Below are positions 63,753 through 64,000 of a DNA stretch of 64,000 bases, in pieces. The stretch's first letter is position 1, and every line of letters begins with the position of its first letter. A model generated the notes under the pieces. That model was not told the origin of the DNA. It searched no databases and saw only the letters and a program-made list of their open reading frames with translations. The position numbers were made by a program, and so were the translations under genes. Location: contig CAKOGP040002202.1 in the NCBI GenBank assembly GCA_933822405.4, positions 447,765-511,764 on the forward strand. The letters are read 5' to 3'. The stretch comes from Cylindrotheca closterium. Its lineage: Eukaryota; Bacillariophyta; Bacillariophyceae; Bacillariales; Bacillariaceae.

Positions 63753-64000
63753 ATGAGGAGAGGCCGTCATGAGACGAGAGAAGAGTCGAGGGAGACGATA
63801 ATACGAGGTCGATATCGTGAAAGCTACGTTCCTATATCACAGAGACGTACAGCGAAAATGCGGTCACAACAAGACAAGCCTCAACAGCAGAAGCCACGTC
63901 CACGAAACATCTTTCAACAACAACGAGATGAGCGGTCTACTTCTTCCACCGAGAAATCTTCCTTATATAATTATACCACGGACTATAGTTCTCAGCATAC
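63753..64000 (+). CDS. Possible 5' end of a basic, Gln/Arg-rich protein, 3'-partial
   Basis: From ATG 63753 the frame stays open for 82 codons to the window end. Composition is strongly Arg/Gln/Ser-rich with patches such as RSQQDKPQQQKPRPRN and Ser/Thr/Tyr near the edge. No domain is visible. It overlaps the start of a minus-strand frame (63770) by 18 bp, so at most one is likely real. Confidence 0.3.
   Translation, partial: MRRGRHETREESRETIIRGRYRESYVPISQRRTAKMRSQQDKPQQQKPRPRNIFQQQRDERSTSSTEKSSLYNYTTDYSSQH

Overview
The window looks like nuclear DNA of a stramenopile alga, most likely a diatom. Supporting signs are GT-AG introns of about 75-120 bp (one longer, one GC-AG), secreted proteins with very long Pro-Thr-Ser-Gly linkers, GDPH/vWD-like domains of the kind known from diatom adhesive proteins, and two copies of the diatom-type DUF6824 domain. 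Genes are monocistronic and lie on both strands. I cannot name the species. A run of N (63243-63631) shows it is a scaffold.

Layout. 0-18.4 kb: a cluster of secreted proteins. It starts with the 3' part of a mucin-like Pro/Thr/Ser/Gly-repeat protein. Three gametolysin-like metzincin proteases with a C-terminal GDPH/vWD-like domain follow: one on the minus strand without a Pro-Thr linker, and two tandem plus-strand paralogues with linkers of about 310 and 540 residues. 18.6-25 kb: housekeeping-type genes (membrane SDR, CENP-S/MHF1 histone-fold protein, type II membrane glycosyltransferase-like protein, atypical sirtuin). 25.3-34 kb: a duplicated reprolysin-like metalloprotease gene on the minus strand, its copies separated by an RluA pseudouridine synthase and a decayed sirtuin fragment. 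35.7-40.4 kb: two lineage-type genes of unknown function and a gamma-butyrobetaine/trimethyllysine hydroxylase-like oxygenase. 40.9-42.9 kb: a secreted trypsin-like protease whose C-terminal module is the same as that of the metalloproteases. 43.5-46.7 kb: a nucleotide-sugar transferase-like gene and a small unknown. 46.7-49 kb: gene-poor DNA with tandem repeats. 49-64 kb: V-ATPase subunit e, organellar-type MetRS, a Sec14-DUF6824 fusion, a TatD nuclease, and a BTB/POZ family with two intact and two broken members.

Working together. At least seven genes encode secreted, multidomain, apparently proteolytically processed proteins: metalloproteases, a serine protease and a mucin-like protein. 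They share Pro-Thr linkers, Arg-rich RRL processing-type sites and two recurring C-terminal modules. The simplest inference is an extracellular set for adhesion, mucilage or cell-wall remodelling that is expanding by tandem duplication and gene conversion. Function is inferred from architecture only. Intron-containing models were joined by reading splice sites by eye.
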